In this document: positions 1-6,388 of the stretch, piece by piece
Position numbering within the stretch: position 1 is the stretch's first letter
Layout: every line of letters starts with the position of its first letter
Source: an uncultured Eubacteriales bacterium
GTDB taxonomy: Bacteria; Bacillota; Clostridia; Oscillospirales; Butyricicoccaceae
DNA: 10,331 bases
Assembly: GCA_934630445.1 (NCBI GenBank)
Contig: CAKTWY010000085.1
Coordinates: 1 to 10,331, forward strand
Direction: 5' to 3'
Translations under genes and position numbers: made by a program
The notes under the pieces: model-generated
What the model was told of the DNA's origin: nothing
The model's input: only the letters and a program-made list of their open reading frames with translations
Databases searched by the model: none

Positions 1-951
1 TGCGAGGATGCGCGCGGGGCAGAGCGTGTCAAAGCGGCGCAGCATATCAAAAAGCGCCTGCGCGTGCGCGGTATCATCCTGCGCCGGGCCGAAGGAAAGC
101 GATGTTTCAAAGGGGAAAAAGGGCAGGAATTCGTCAAAGCACAACACGCCGTCGCCGGGCTGCGCGTCGGCAGCCATCGCCGCGGCGCACGCGACAGGCC
201 TGCCGGAATAGACGATGACGGGGGCTTTTGGCGCATAGTGGCGGTATTTCATCCCCGGCGCGCGGGGCTTGGCGCCGGGCTTCAGCTTGCCGAGGACGGC
301 CTCGTCCACTGCGACTTCTCCGAGCACGGCGCGCAGCTGCTCGAGGGTGACGCCGCCCGGGCGCAGAAGGCGCGGCGGGGTGCTCGTCATATCGATCACT
401 GGGGATTCCACGCCGACGGAGCACTCTCCGCCGTCCACGATGAGGGGGATTTTCCCGTCCATATCCTCAAAGACATGCTGCGCCTTCGTCGGGCTGGGAC
501 GACCGGAGGTGTTTGCCGATGGGGCGGCGATCGGAACGCCGGAAGCTGCAATGATGCGCTGCGCGACCAGGTGCGAGGGGAAGCGCACGCCGACTGTGTC
601 CAGACCCGCGCTGACGCAGTCGGGGATGCGCGTGCTTTTCGGCAGCACCATGGTGAGCGGCCCCGGCCAGTACGCCTCGGCGAGGCGACGGGCGCTTTCG
701 GGAACGGACGATGCGACCTCAAAAAGCGTGTCCACGGACGCGATGTGTACGATCAGCGGGTTATCCTGCGGACGGCCCTTTGCCGCGAAGACGTCTTTGA
801 TCGCCTCCTCACAGAAGGCGGAGGCCCCGAGGCCGTATACCGTCTCGGTGGGAAAGCCGACGACCTCCCCACGCGCAAGAAGCGCGCCTGCCTCGCGGCT
901 GATCGTCTCAAGGCTTTTCGCATCGGTCACTGTTTTTACGATCGTTTTCAA
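1..951 (-). CDS. sua5: Threonylcarbamoyl-AMP synthase, Sua5 type (3' end cut by window)
   Basis: Makes threonylcarbamoyl-AMP from threonine, bicarbonate and ATP in the cytoplasm. TsaBDE then transfers the group to A37 of ANN-decoding tRNAs (t6A). Seen here: 317 codons are open to the left edge with no stop. The YrdC domain (about 5-195) has TETVYGLG (35-42), KGRP (59-62) and SAN (145-147), i.e. the K-R-S-N set of the family. A linker, PGMKYRHYAP (232-241), leads into the C-terminal Sua5 domain, so this is the long Sua5 form rather than a short TsaC. The usual VESTV reads VESPV here (181-185). Sua5 proteins run about 320-350 aa, so little is missing. Start: I prefer TTG at 951, because AGGTG lies 6 nt upstream and MKTIVKTVTD is a typical beginning. 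An in-frame ATG at 993 has no Shine-Dalgarno, and GTG at 960 overlaps the AGGTG. It lies 540 nt downstream of prfA, its usual neighbour. Confidence 0.93.
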   Translation of the reverse strand, partial: MKTIVKTVTDAKSLETISREAGALLARGEVVGFPTETVYGLGASAFCEEAIKDVFAAKGRPQDNPLIVHIASVDTLFEVASSVPESARRLAEAYWPGPLTMVLPKSTRIPDCVSAGLDTVGVRFPSHLVAQRIIAASGVPIAAPSANTSGRPSPTKAQHVFEDMDGKIPLIVDGGECSVGVESPVIDMTSTPPRLLRPGGVTLEQLRAVLGEVAVDEAVLGKLKPGAKPRAPGMKYRHYAPKAPVIVYSGRPVACAAAMAADAQPGDGVLCFDEFLPFFPFETSLSFGPAQDDTAHAQALFDMLRRFDTLCPARILA

Positions 952-957
952 GAACAA

Positions 958-962
958 CACCT
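958..962 (-). promoter_or_regulatory. Shine-Dalgarno AGGTG for the sua5 TTG start
   Basis: On the minus strand AGGTG is followed by six bases and then TTG at 951. The in-frame ATG at 993 lacks any purine-rich sequence upstream, so this site argues for the non-ATG start. Moderate certainty, because AGGTG is a shortened site. Confidence 0.55.
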
Positions 963-1080
963 GAAATCTTTGTTGAAAAATAGCTCGCTGCATGGAGCGG
1001 GGCTGCGCCTGCGCTCAAGGGCAGCGCATTTGTACGGCGCGCCGGGCGTGGATAAAGGGCTGAGCGCGATTCCGCTTTGT

Positions 1081-1213
1081 TGTCATCCTGAGCGAAGCGA
1101 TACCCTGAAGGGCACGCGAGGATTCCGTGCGCCGGGAAAGATGCTGACTTTTACGGACGGGCCTCTTCATCTACGGACGGGATTCTTCGTCGCGTGCGCT
1201 CCTCAGAATGACA
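1081..1213. repeat. Palindromic element bounded by TGTCAT / ATGACA
   Basis: The left end begins TGTCATCCTGAGCGAAGCGA. The right end, read on the other strand, begins TGTCATTCTGAGGAGCGC. Both arms then pass CACGCGA and a GGATTCC/GAATCCC stretch, giving an imperfect inverted repeat of about 45 nt per arm around a short centre. The centre holds a 10-bp direct repeat, TACGGACGGG, at 1152-1161 and 1172-1181. From memory, TGTCATTCTGAGCGAAGCG-type palindromes are dispersed in many bacterial genomes as small non-coding, MITE-like repeats. No ORF is associated with it. Certain as an inverted repeat, less certain as a mobile family. Confidence 0.75.
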
Positions 1214-1221
1214 GGAAAAGG

Positions 1222-1362
1222 GCGGCGCTTTGTGGAATCACGCCTTGCACGCGTATGCGGACGGTCGGCATTCCCTCCGCCTCGGCATGCCAAACAGGCG
1301 CTTCGCCCCGTTCGTCACGCCTCTCAGCGGGAGATGCCTCCCTGCCCACGCGGCGCGGCGCT
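1222..1362. repeat. Tandem palindromic unit, copy 1 (GCGGCGCT-bounded)
   Basis: Begins with GCGGCGCT (1222-1229) and reaches the next GCGGCGCT (1355-1362), a period of 133 nt. Its first 24 bases match copy 2 at 21 positions, and both copies later share CGCCTCG..ATGCC and a CGTCAC...GAGAT/AGATAT...CTCCC stretch. Internally it is an imperfect hairpin with arms about 1263-1295 and 1310-1342 (roughly 19 of 33 positions complementary). No plausible gene lies on either strand. Confidence 0.6.
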
Positions 1363-1491
1363 GTATGGCATCACGCCTGGCATGCCTCGCGGCCGGGGAG
1401 ATATCTTCTTCGCCTCGCTATGCCGAGACATGTGCGGTGCACATGCCCGTCACAGCTCGCTGCGCAGATATCTCCCCTGCTCAGCGGCGCT
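1355..1491. repeat. Tandem palindromic unit, copy 2 (GCGGCGCT-bounded, long hairpin)
   Basis: Lies between GCGGCGCT at 1355-1362 and a third GCGGCGCT at 1484-1491, a period of 129 nt. It contains a perfect 12-bp inverted repeat, GGGGAGATATCT (1395-1406) and AGATATCTCCCC (1466-1477). At its centre is CATGTGC-GGT-GCACATG (1429-1445), so the whole of 1395-1477 can fold as one long stem. Neither flank has a T-tract, so it is a poor intrinsic terminator. It sits directly against the prfA stop codon at 1492-1494. Confidence 0.7.
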
Positions 1492-2562
1492 TTATTCCTG
1501 CGCGGCGCGCAGCTTTTCCGCCTGGGCGGCGGTGATCAGCGGGTCGATGACCTCATCCAGACCGCCGTTCAAGATCGCCTCGAGGTGGTAAAGCGTCAGG
1601 CCGATGCGATGGTCGCTGACGCGGCCCTGCGGATAATTGTACGTGCGGATGCGCTCAGAGCGGTCGCCCGTGCCGACCTGGCTTTTGCGTTCGGCGGCGA
1701 CGGCGGCGTTCTGCCGCTCGCGCTCGGCCTCATAAAGGCGCGAGCGCAGGACCTTCATGGCTTTTTCACGGTTCTTATGCTGGCTGCGCTCGTCCTGACA
1801 CTCGACGACGACGCCCGTCGGGATGTGCGTGATGCGGATAGCGGACTCCGTTTTGTTGACGTGCTGCCCGCCCGCGCCGGAGGAACGATAGGTGTCGATC
1901 TGCAGGTCGGCGGGGTTGATCTCAAACTGCACGTCCTCGACCTCCGGCAGGACGGCGACCGTCACGGTCGAGGTGTGGATGCGCCCTGCCGCTTCCGTTT
2001 CCGGAACGCGCTGTACACGGTGTACGCCGCTCTCATACTTCAGGCGCGAATACGCGCCCGCCCCTTCGATGGTAAAGCAGATCTCCTTGATCCCGCCGAG
2101 CTCCGTCTCGTTGATGTTGTTGACATCGACTTTCCAGCGCCGGCTTTCGGCGTACATGGAGTACATGCGGAAAAGGGTGCTGGCGAAAAGCGCCGCCTCT
2201 TCGCCGCCCGCGCCGCCGCGGATCTCAATGATGACGTTCGAGTCGTCGTTCAGATCCTTTGGCAGAAGAAGAACGAGCAGCTCATCGTGCAGGCGCGCCA
2301 TATCCGCCTTCGCCGTCTCGATCTCCTCTTCGAGCATTTCGCGAAAATCCGCGTCGTCGGAGGTTTTGAGCAGCTCTTTTGCCTCGGAGAGCGTGTCTTC
2401 CGCCTTCCTGTAGGCGCGGTAGTGTTCGACCACCGGGGCAAGGTCTTTCTGCTCTTTTAAAAGCTTTGCCGCGGCGGCGGGGTCTTCATAAATATTGCCC
2501 TGGGCAAGCTGGCGTTCGATCTCGCTGAAGCGCTGTTCGATCAGCGCAAGCTTTTCTAGCAT
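1492..2562 (-). CDS. prfA: Peptide chain release factor 1
   Basis: Recognises UAA and UAG in the ribosomal A site and triggers hydrolysis of peptidyl-tRNA. The 356-aa length is standard for RF1. Visible parts are an N-terminal coiled-coil domain (about 1-100), the stop-codon-reading PxT tripeptide as PET (187-189, in RVPETEAAGRIHTS; RF2 would have SPF) and the catalytic GGQ (231-233, in SGAGGQHVNKTES). The ATG start at 2562 has a strong AAGGAG site (2570-2575) seven bases upstream. It follows the DUF218 gene after 24 nt and is probably co-transcribed with it. No prmC, the methyltransferase that modifies the GGQ glutamine, is adjacent, although the gene often sits beside prfA in this phylum. 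The protein looks intact. Confidence 0.98.
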   Translation of the reverse strand: MLEKLALIEQRFSEIERQLAQGNIYEDPAAAAKLLKEQKDLAPVVEHYRAYRKAEDTLSEAKELLKTSDDADFREMLEEEIETAKADMARLHDELLVLLLPKDLNDDSNVIIEIRGGAGGEEAALFASTLFRMYSMYAESRRWKVDVNNINETELGGIKEICFTIEGAGAYSRLKYESGVHRVQRVPETEAAGRIHTSTVTVAVLPEVEDVQFEINPADLQIDTYRSSGAGGQHVNKTESAIRITHIPTGVVVECQDERSQHKNREKAMKVLRSRLYEAERERQNAAVAAERKSQVGTGDRSERIRTYNYPQGRVSDHRIGLTLYHLEAILNGGLDEVIDPLITAAQAEKLRAAQE

Positions 2563-2586
2563 ATCCGGTCTCCTTTATCGGTGAAA

Positions 2587-3351
2587 TCAGTATCGGATCC
2601 ATGCCGCGACAAGGGAAAATGCCTCGCGGATGCGGTTGGTGATGGAGAGGGCGAGCATTGGCGGCTCGCCCGCAGCAAGCACGTTTTGCGTAAGGCCCGC
2701 CTTGCCCAGCAAAAGGTGCGTGCGGAACGCGTGAAAGCCGTTTGTCACGGCGCAGACGGTGTAATCGCCGCCGCGCGCGTCGAGGATCTCCTTGGCGAAG
2801 AGAAGATTTTGCATGGTGTTGCGCGAGACGCGCTCTTCAAGAATACGCTCGGCGGCGATGCCCTTGGAGACGGCATATTCCTTCATGATCTCCGCCTCGG
2901 GCGCTACTTCGTTCGCGCCCTGTCCGCCGCACATGACCGCGACCGTCTGCGGATGCTCGTTTAAGTATTCGATCGCGCTGTCCAGGCGGTACTGCAGCGT
3001 CCATGAGGGCGTGCGCCCGTCGACCTTTGCGCCGAGGACGATGAGGTAGTCGCAAGGCTCCTCATAGGTGAAGCCGTCGCCGCTGATAATGCACACTTCA
3101 AGTACCAGAAACACCATCCAAAGCGCGATGTAAAGGCTGTCGAGGATGCGGGAGGCGCGCCGCGCCCAGAGCTTCCCGTCGACCTCGAGGCGGATCATGC
3201 GCCCGAGCACAAAGCACGCAAGTGCGTTCGCCGCGCCGAAAAAGAGCGCGAACGGGTTCAAAAACGACCCGAGAAAGACGATCAGCCCGAGAATGAGCCA
3301 GAATACGGCGGCAATATAATAAATAGTAGCTTTCCTTCGTTTTTTGAGCAT
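2587..3351 (-). CDS. DUF218 (YdcF/SanA-like) membrane protein
   Basis: A 254-aa protein with a basic N-terminus (MLKKRRK) and three predicted membrane segments (about 8-30, 31-50 and 70-90). A DUF218 domain follows (about 102-235), marked by DYLIVLGAKVDG (101-112), YRLDSAIEYL (121-130), CGGQGANE (141-148) and S176-N178 ahead of an AKEIL helix. Members such as SanA, ElyC and YdcF are tied to envelope integrity or nucleotide-like ligands, but the biochemical role is unsettled and I assign none. Start: ATG at 3351 lies 5 nt after the ABC-F stop codon, and the product begins with the basic stretch that normally precedes a first helix. A longer frame from 3387 would overlap the ABC-F gene and has no Shine-Dalgarno. 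It is tightly coupled to the ABC-F gene upstream and to prfA downstream. Confidence 0.88.
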   Translation of the reverse strand: MLKKRRKATIYYIAAVFWLILGLIVFLGSFLNPFALFFGAANALACFVLGRMIRLEVDGKLWARRASRILDSLYIALWMVFLVLEVCIISGDGFTYEEPCDYLIVLGAKVDGRTPSWTLQYRLDSAIEYLNEHPQTVAVMCGGQGANEVAPEAEIMKEYAVSKGIAAERILEERVSRNTMQNLLFAKEILDARGGDYTVCAVTNGFHAFRTHLLLGKAGLTQNVLAAGEPPMLALSITNRIREAFSLVAAWIRY

Positions 3352-3356
3352 TTTCT

Positions 3357-5246
3357 TTATCCCATCTGTTCCGATAGCTCTTCCCATGCGGCATAGAGCT
3401 TTTCGATTTCCGCTTCAAGCGCCGCCTTTTCGGCGCAGAGCGCCTCCAGACGCTCGTGATCGGTTGCGGCCGCAGCCATGTCGGCGTCAAGCTCCTGCAT
3501 GCGGCCCTCCGCACGCTCGATTTCCCGCTCGGCTGCGGAGAGTTTACGCTCGAGCTTCTGGCTGTTCGAGCGCGCGCGTCGGGGCGTCTCGCCGCCGGAC
3601 GCCTTCGCGGTCTCTTTCTTCGGCTCAGGCGCTTTGGGCGCGCTCTGCCGCGCCTGATAGGCGCGGTATTCGTCCAGCGTGCCTTTGAAGTCGGTGATTT
3701 TTCCGTTTTCAAATTCCAGGATGCGGTCGGCAAAGCGGCTGACGAAATAGCGGTCGTGCGAGACGAAAAGCATCGTGCCGTCGAAGGTCTCGATCGCCTC
3801 CTCGATCCATTCGCGCGAGGCAATGTCGAGGTGGTTTGTCGGCTCGTCGAGAATGAGCATGTTGATCTCGTCATACATGAGCAGGCAGAGCCTGAGCCGG
3901 CTCTTCTCGCCGCCGGAAAGCGTTGAAACGCATTTGAGCTGTTCCTCGCCGGAAAAGCGGAACGAACCGAGCCGGTTGCGCGCGGTCTGGGCGGTCATAT
4001 TCTTTTCGTAGATGAGCGTGTCGACGAGGTTCCGCTCCGGATGGGAGAAGGTGACCAGCTGCGGCAGATATCCGGGCTTCAGCCCGGGGCCTTTTTTGAT
4101 CACGCCCGAATCGGCGCGCACCGTACCCAGGAGGATGGAGAGGAGCGTTGTTTTCCCCGTGCCGTTTTCGCCGATGATCGCGACATGCTCGCCGTTTTTG
4201 ACCTCGAAGGACAGATCTTCAAACAGCGTGCGCTCGCCGTAGCGCTTGGTGAGAGAGCGCACACGCAGCACATCCTCCGTGCCGTAGTCGCGTCGGGTAA
4301 AGGTCATATCGAGCGCGCGTTCCTTCTTCGGCCGGTCGACGGCCTTCATACGCTCGATACGCTTTTCAATGGCGAACGAGCGCTTCATCAGTTTTTCCGA
4401 CTGCGTGCCGCGCGCGTATAAAAGCTCGGCCGCCTGTTCCAGACGCTTTTTTTCCGCCATGTAATTTTCGTAGTCTTTCTGCTGCTGCTCGAGGCGGCGT
4501 TCTTTTTCTACCGCGTAGGCGGAGTAGCTGCCCGGATAACTCGTCGCGCGCCCGTCTTCCAATTCGACGATGCGATCGACCACTTCGTCGAGAAAATAGC
4601 GGTCGTGAGAGATAACGACGACGGTGCCCTTGTATTTGGCAAGATATGCGCCGAGCCAGTCCATCGCCTTCATATCCAGGTGGTTGGTCGGCTCGTCGAG
4701 AAGGAGGATATCCGTGTCCTCGAGGATAATGCGCGCGAGGTTGACGCGCGTCTTTTCCCCGCCGGAGAGGACGGAAAACTGCTTCTGACGCATCGCACTG
4801 TCGATGCCGAGGCCATTGGCGACCTTGTCGACCATAAAGTCAACCGTGTAGCCGCCGGCATTTTCAAGCTCGTTTGAAAGCGCCCCGTACCGCGAAAGAT
4901 ATTCCTTCGCGGGGAAAAGCGCCATTTTCTGCTCGAGCTCGGCCATCTCGGCGCGGATGCGGTCCAGACGCGAAAAGGCCGAGCGCAGCACATCCTCAAC
5001 CGTGCTCCCGGCAGGGAAGTCGGGCATCTGGTCGATCATGCCAACGCTCTTGTCCGCTCCGGTCGCGACAACGCCGGAATCATAGTCGAGCCTGCCGCAG
5101 AGGATCTTGAAAAGCGTGGTTTTGCCCGCGCCGTTGCGGCCAATCAGGCCGACCTTTTCACCGGGAAAAATTTCGATATTCACATCTTTGAGCACCTCGT
5201 GCTCGCCGAAGGATTTGTTCAGGTCAGATACGATGATGTCCGCCAC
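3357..5246 (-). CDS. ABC-F family ATPase (translation factor type)
   Basis: A soluble protein with two ABC domains and no membrane segments. Domain 1 has Walker A GRNGAGKT (36-43), LSGGE (160-164), Walker B LLLDEP (181-186) and SHD (213-215). Domain 2 has GENGTGKT (359-366), LSGGE (443-447), LILDEP (464-469) and SHD (496-498). Between them a charged helical linker (about 240-320) is the interdomain arm that in ABC-F proteins reaches the ribosomal peptidyl-transferase region. After a disordered stretch (about 535-560) the C-terminus is a coiled coil (562-629), as in Uup/YdiF-type members. ABC-F proteins bind the ribosomal E site and aid stalled elongation or protect against antibiotics. Which of these applies cannot be read from the sequence. 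Start: GTG at 5246 with GGAG seven bases upstream. Downstream neighbours (DUF218, prfA) are closely spaced, and the linkage to RF1 supports a housekeeping translation role. Confidence 0.93.
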   Translation of the reverse strand: MADIIVSDLNKSFGEHEVLKDVNIEIFPGEKVGLIGRNGAGKTTLFKILCGRLDYDSGVVATGADKSVGMIDQMPDFPAGSTVEDVLRSAFSRLDRIRAEMAELEQKMALFPAKEYLSRYGALSNELENAGGYTVDFMVDKVANGLGIDSAMRQKQFSVLSGGEKTRVNLARIILEDTDILLLDEPTNHLDMKAMDWLGAYLAKYKGTVVVISHDRYFLDEVVDRIVELEDGRATSYPGSYSAYAVEKERRLEQQQKDYENYMAEKKRLEQAAELLYARGTQSEKLMKRSFAIEKRIERMKAVDRPKKERALDMTFTRRDYGTEDVLRVRSLTKRYGERTLFEDLSFEVKNGEHVAIIGENGTGKTTLLSILLGTVRADSGVIKKGPGLKPGYLPQLVTFSHPERNLVDTLIYEKNMTAQTARNRLGSFRFSGEEQLKCVSTLSGGEKSRLRLCLLMYDEINMLILDEPTNHLDIASREWIEEAIETFDGTMLFVSHDRYFVSRFADRILEFENGKITDFKGTLDEYRAYQARQSAPKAPEPKKETAKASGGETPRRARSNSQKLERKLSAAEREIERAEGRMQELDADMAAAATDHERLEALCAEKAALEAEIEKLYAAWEELSEQMG

Positions 5247-5326
5247 TGGAAAACTCCGTCCGCGCGCAGAAACAGCCGCGCGCAGGCCGCGTTTTTACGG
5301 CGTGCGGCGCGCCGAAATGGAAAGAG

Positions 5327-5368
5327 CGGGCGGGAGAGGGAAGTGCGCTTGCCGCCCATGCCCGCCCG
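5327..5368 (-). terminator. Weak hairpin between the isomerase and ABC-F genes
   Basis: On the minus strand CGGGCGGG (5361-5368) can pair with CCCGCCCG (5327-5334) across a 26-nt loop, followed by CTCTTTCC rather than a clean T-tract. It lies 10 nt past the isomerase stop. It could weakly terminate or attenuate transcription entering the ABC-F gene. The long loop and poor T-tract make this uncertain. The rest of the 131-nt gap shows only GC-rich sequence. Confidence 0.25.
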
Positions 5369-5377
5369 ATGAATGCG

Positions 5378-5896
5378 TCAGACCTTTTTCGGTTCGGGGT
5401 ACGATTGGCCGAAGGTGTCGACCGTGACTTTTTTCATAGCCTGCTCCTCGAGCGGGCGGTCCATGCGGTCGCGCTTTGCGCCGACAATGCGGTCGGCGTG
5501 CTCCATACCCTCGATCACGCGGCCGAAGGCGGCGTATTCCCCGTCGAGGTGCGGCGCGTCCGCGACCATGAGGAAGAACTGCGAACCGGCGGAATCAGGC
5601 CGCATGGTGCGCGCCATGGAGAGCACGCCGCGCGTGTGCTTCAAGTCGTTGCGGAAGCCGTTGGACGTAAATTCGCCCGCGATGGAATAGCCCGGGCCCC
5701 CCATGCCAGTGCCGTCCGGGTCGCCGCCCTGGATCATAAAGCCGGGGATCACGCGATGGAAGATCACTCCGTCGTAAAAGCCTTTGGATACAAGGGAGAT
5801 AAAATTGTTTACCGTATTGGGCGCTACATCCGGGTAAAGTTCGATTTTGATGACGCCGCCGTTTTCGAGCTCCATTGTGACAATGGGATTTGTCAT
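5378..5896 (-). CDS. Cyclophilin-type peptidyl-prolyl cis-trans isomerase
   Basis: Catalyses cis-trans isomerisation of Xaa-Pro bonds during protein folding. The 172-aa protein is a single cyclophilin domain: the catalytic Arg is in FHRVIPGFMIQGG (R48, with F53, M54 and Q56), followed by GSQFF (Q106, F107) and HLDGEYAAFGRV (116-127). The position equivalent to Trp121 of human CypA is Leu (L117), which is common in bacterial forms and associated with weak cyclosporin binding. There is no signal peptide or lipobox, so it should be cytoplasmic. Start: ATG at 5896 gives the usual MTNPIVTMELENGG beginning, with GGAGG 11 bases upstream. A TTG at 5914 is also in frame but overlaps that site. A good promoter sits just upstream, making this the likely first gene of the leftward transcript, though a weak hairpin separates it from the ABC-F gene. 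Confidence 0.95.
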   Translation of the reverse strand: MTNPIVTMELENGGVIKIELYPDVAPNTVNNFISLVSKGFYDGVIFHRVIPGFMIQGGDPDGTGMGGPGYSIAGEFTSNGFRNDLKHTRGVLSMARTMRPDSAGSQFFLMVADAPHLDGEYAAFGRVIEGMEHADRIVGAKRDRMDRPLEEQAMKKVTVDTFGQSYPEPKKV

Positions 5897-5940
5897 ACTT
5901 TCAATAACCTCCAAAAATACAGATAAATGTTCAATATATT

Positions 5941-5969
5941 ATTTTAGCAAATTCTCTATATAAATACAA
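5941..5969 (-). promoter_or_regulatory. Sigma-A-type promoter for the isomerase gene
   Basis: On the minus strand TTGTAT (5964-5969) is separated by exactly 17 bases from TAAAAT (5941-5946), within a markedly AT-rich stretch that contrasts with the GC-rich surroundings. Transcription would start near 5934, leaving a leader of about 38 nt before the ATG at 5896. No riboswitch-like structure fits in that leader. Confidence 0.6.
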
Positions 5970-6092
5970 TGATTTCCGCAAGTTTCTTTGCAAAAAGCGG
6001 GAAAACTGTAATCAGAGCGGTTTGCATATACCGTTTTGCGCCGCATCCGGCGCTGGAACGGCTGTGCAGAGCGCTCAGGGGAGGGGAAGAGA

Positions 6093-6254
6093 ATGAGCAG
6101 AAGAAAAACCCGGAAGCAGCGCAGGCAGTATTTTTGCGAAATTTCAAACGCGCCGGTGGCGTTCGGTATCGCAAAGATGCCGGACGGCGGGTTTGTACCG
6201 CTCCATCAGACGCTTTGGAACGGATATGAGTGGACACAGGAGCATGAGGTGTAG
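6093..6254 (+). CDS. Small basic protein of unknown function (53 aa)
   Basis: Not recognised. The product starts with a strongly basic stretch (MSRRKTRKQRRQ), followed by a 40-residue part with one Cys (C15) and an aromatic C-terminus (FVPLHQTLWNGYEW). It has no signal peptide or membrane segment. The ATG at 6093 is preceded by GAGGGG with suitable spacing, and codon third positions are mostly G or C, as in neighbouring genes, which supports real coding. A longer frame from 6036 exists, but the added residues look non-coding and lack a ribosome site. The gene is divergent from the isomerase gene and convergent with the SLH gene. A small hairpin with a T6 tract follows about 100 nt downstream. 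The basic N-terminus could bind nucleic acid, but that is only a guess. Confidence 0.5.
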   Translation: MSRRKTRKQRRQYFCEISNAPVAFGIAKMPDGGFVPLHQTLWNGYEWTQEHEV

Positions 6255-6294
6255 CGTACCCAAAGCGTAAAATACGTGCGGCGCAGAATCCGCA

Positions 6295-6332
6295 AGCGGG
6301 CCTCAAAACGGAAAACCGTTTTGAGGCCCGCT
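6295..6332. terminator. Perfect 17-bp hairpin with AAAA loop between convergent genes
   Basis: AGCGGGCCTCAAAACGG (6295-6311), loop AAAA (6312-6315), then the exact reverse complement (6316-6332). There is no T-tract on either side, so it is not a textbook intrinsic terminator. Its place between convergent genes suggests bidirectional termination or mRNA 3'-end protection. It could also be a copy of a dispersed palindromic repeat. Confidence 0.6.
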
Positions 6333-6354
6333 GAACACGGCGCTTCGGGCATGC

Positions 6355-6377
6355 GCAGAAGGATCTGCAGATTTTTT
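6355..6377 (+). terminator. Small hairpin plus T6, possible terminator of the 53-aa gene
   Basis: GCAGA-AGGA-TCTGC (6355-6368) is followed by AGA and six T (6372-6377). The five-base-pair stem is short, so this would be weak alone but could act with the strong hairpin upstream. The same stretch contains the palindrome ATCTGCAGAT (6363-6372). Confidence 0.35.
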
Positions 6378-6388
6378 GCAAAGGCCGG

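Noticed and set aside
1081..1491. CRISPR array or attenuator for prfA/sua5
   Set aside because: The repeat periods are about 130 nt with only two to three diverged copies, far from CRISPR geometry. The hairpins lack T-tracts.
1208..1591. Short ORFs over the repeat region on the plus strand
   Set aside because: They consist of repeat sequence plus antisense prfA, have no ribosome site, and differ between the two repeat copies by frame-breaking length changes.
64..2460. A 798-codon open frame on the plus strand across the sua5-prfA region
   Set aside because: It is antisense to two unmistakable genes and runs through the palindromic repeats. Its translation is low in complexity, rich in Arg, Ala and Gly, and shows no motif. 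Long antisense frames are expected in GC-rich coding DNA.
3098..3874. Overlapping minus-strand ORF of 258 codons in another frame
   Set aside because: It lies within the ABC-F and DUF218 genes in a shifted frame and encodes an Arg/Ser-rich product without motifs. It is a shadow ORF.
5970..6092. Riboswitch or regulatory RNA upstream of the 53-aa gene
   Set aside because: Only short partial inverted repeats (such as TTTCCGC with GCGGGAAA) are seen, and nothing matches a known riboswitch core.
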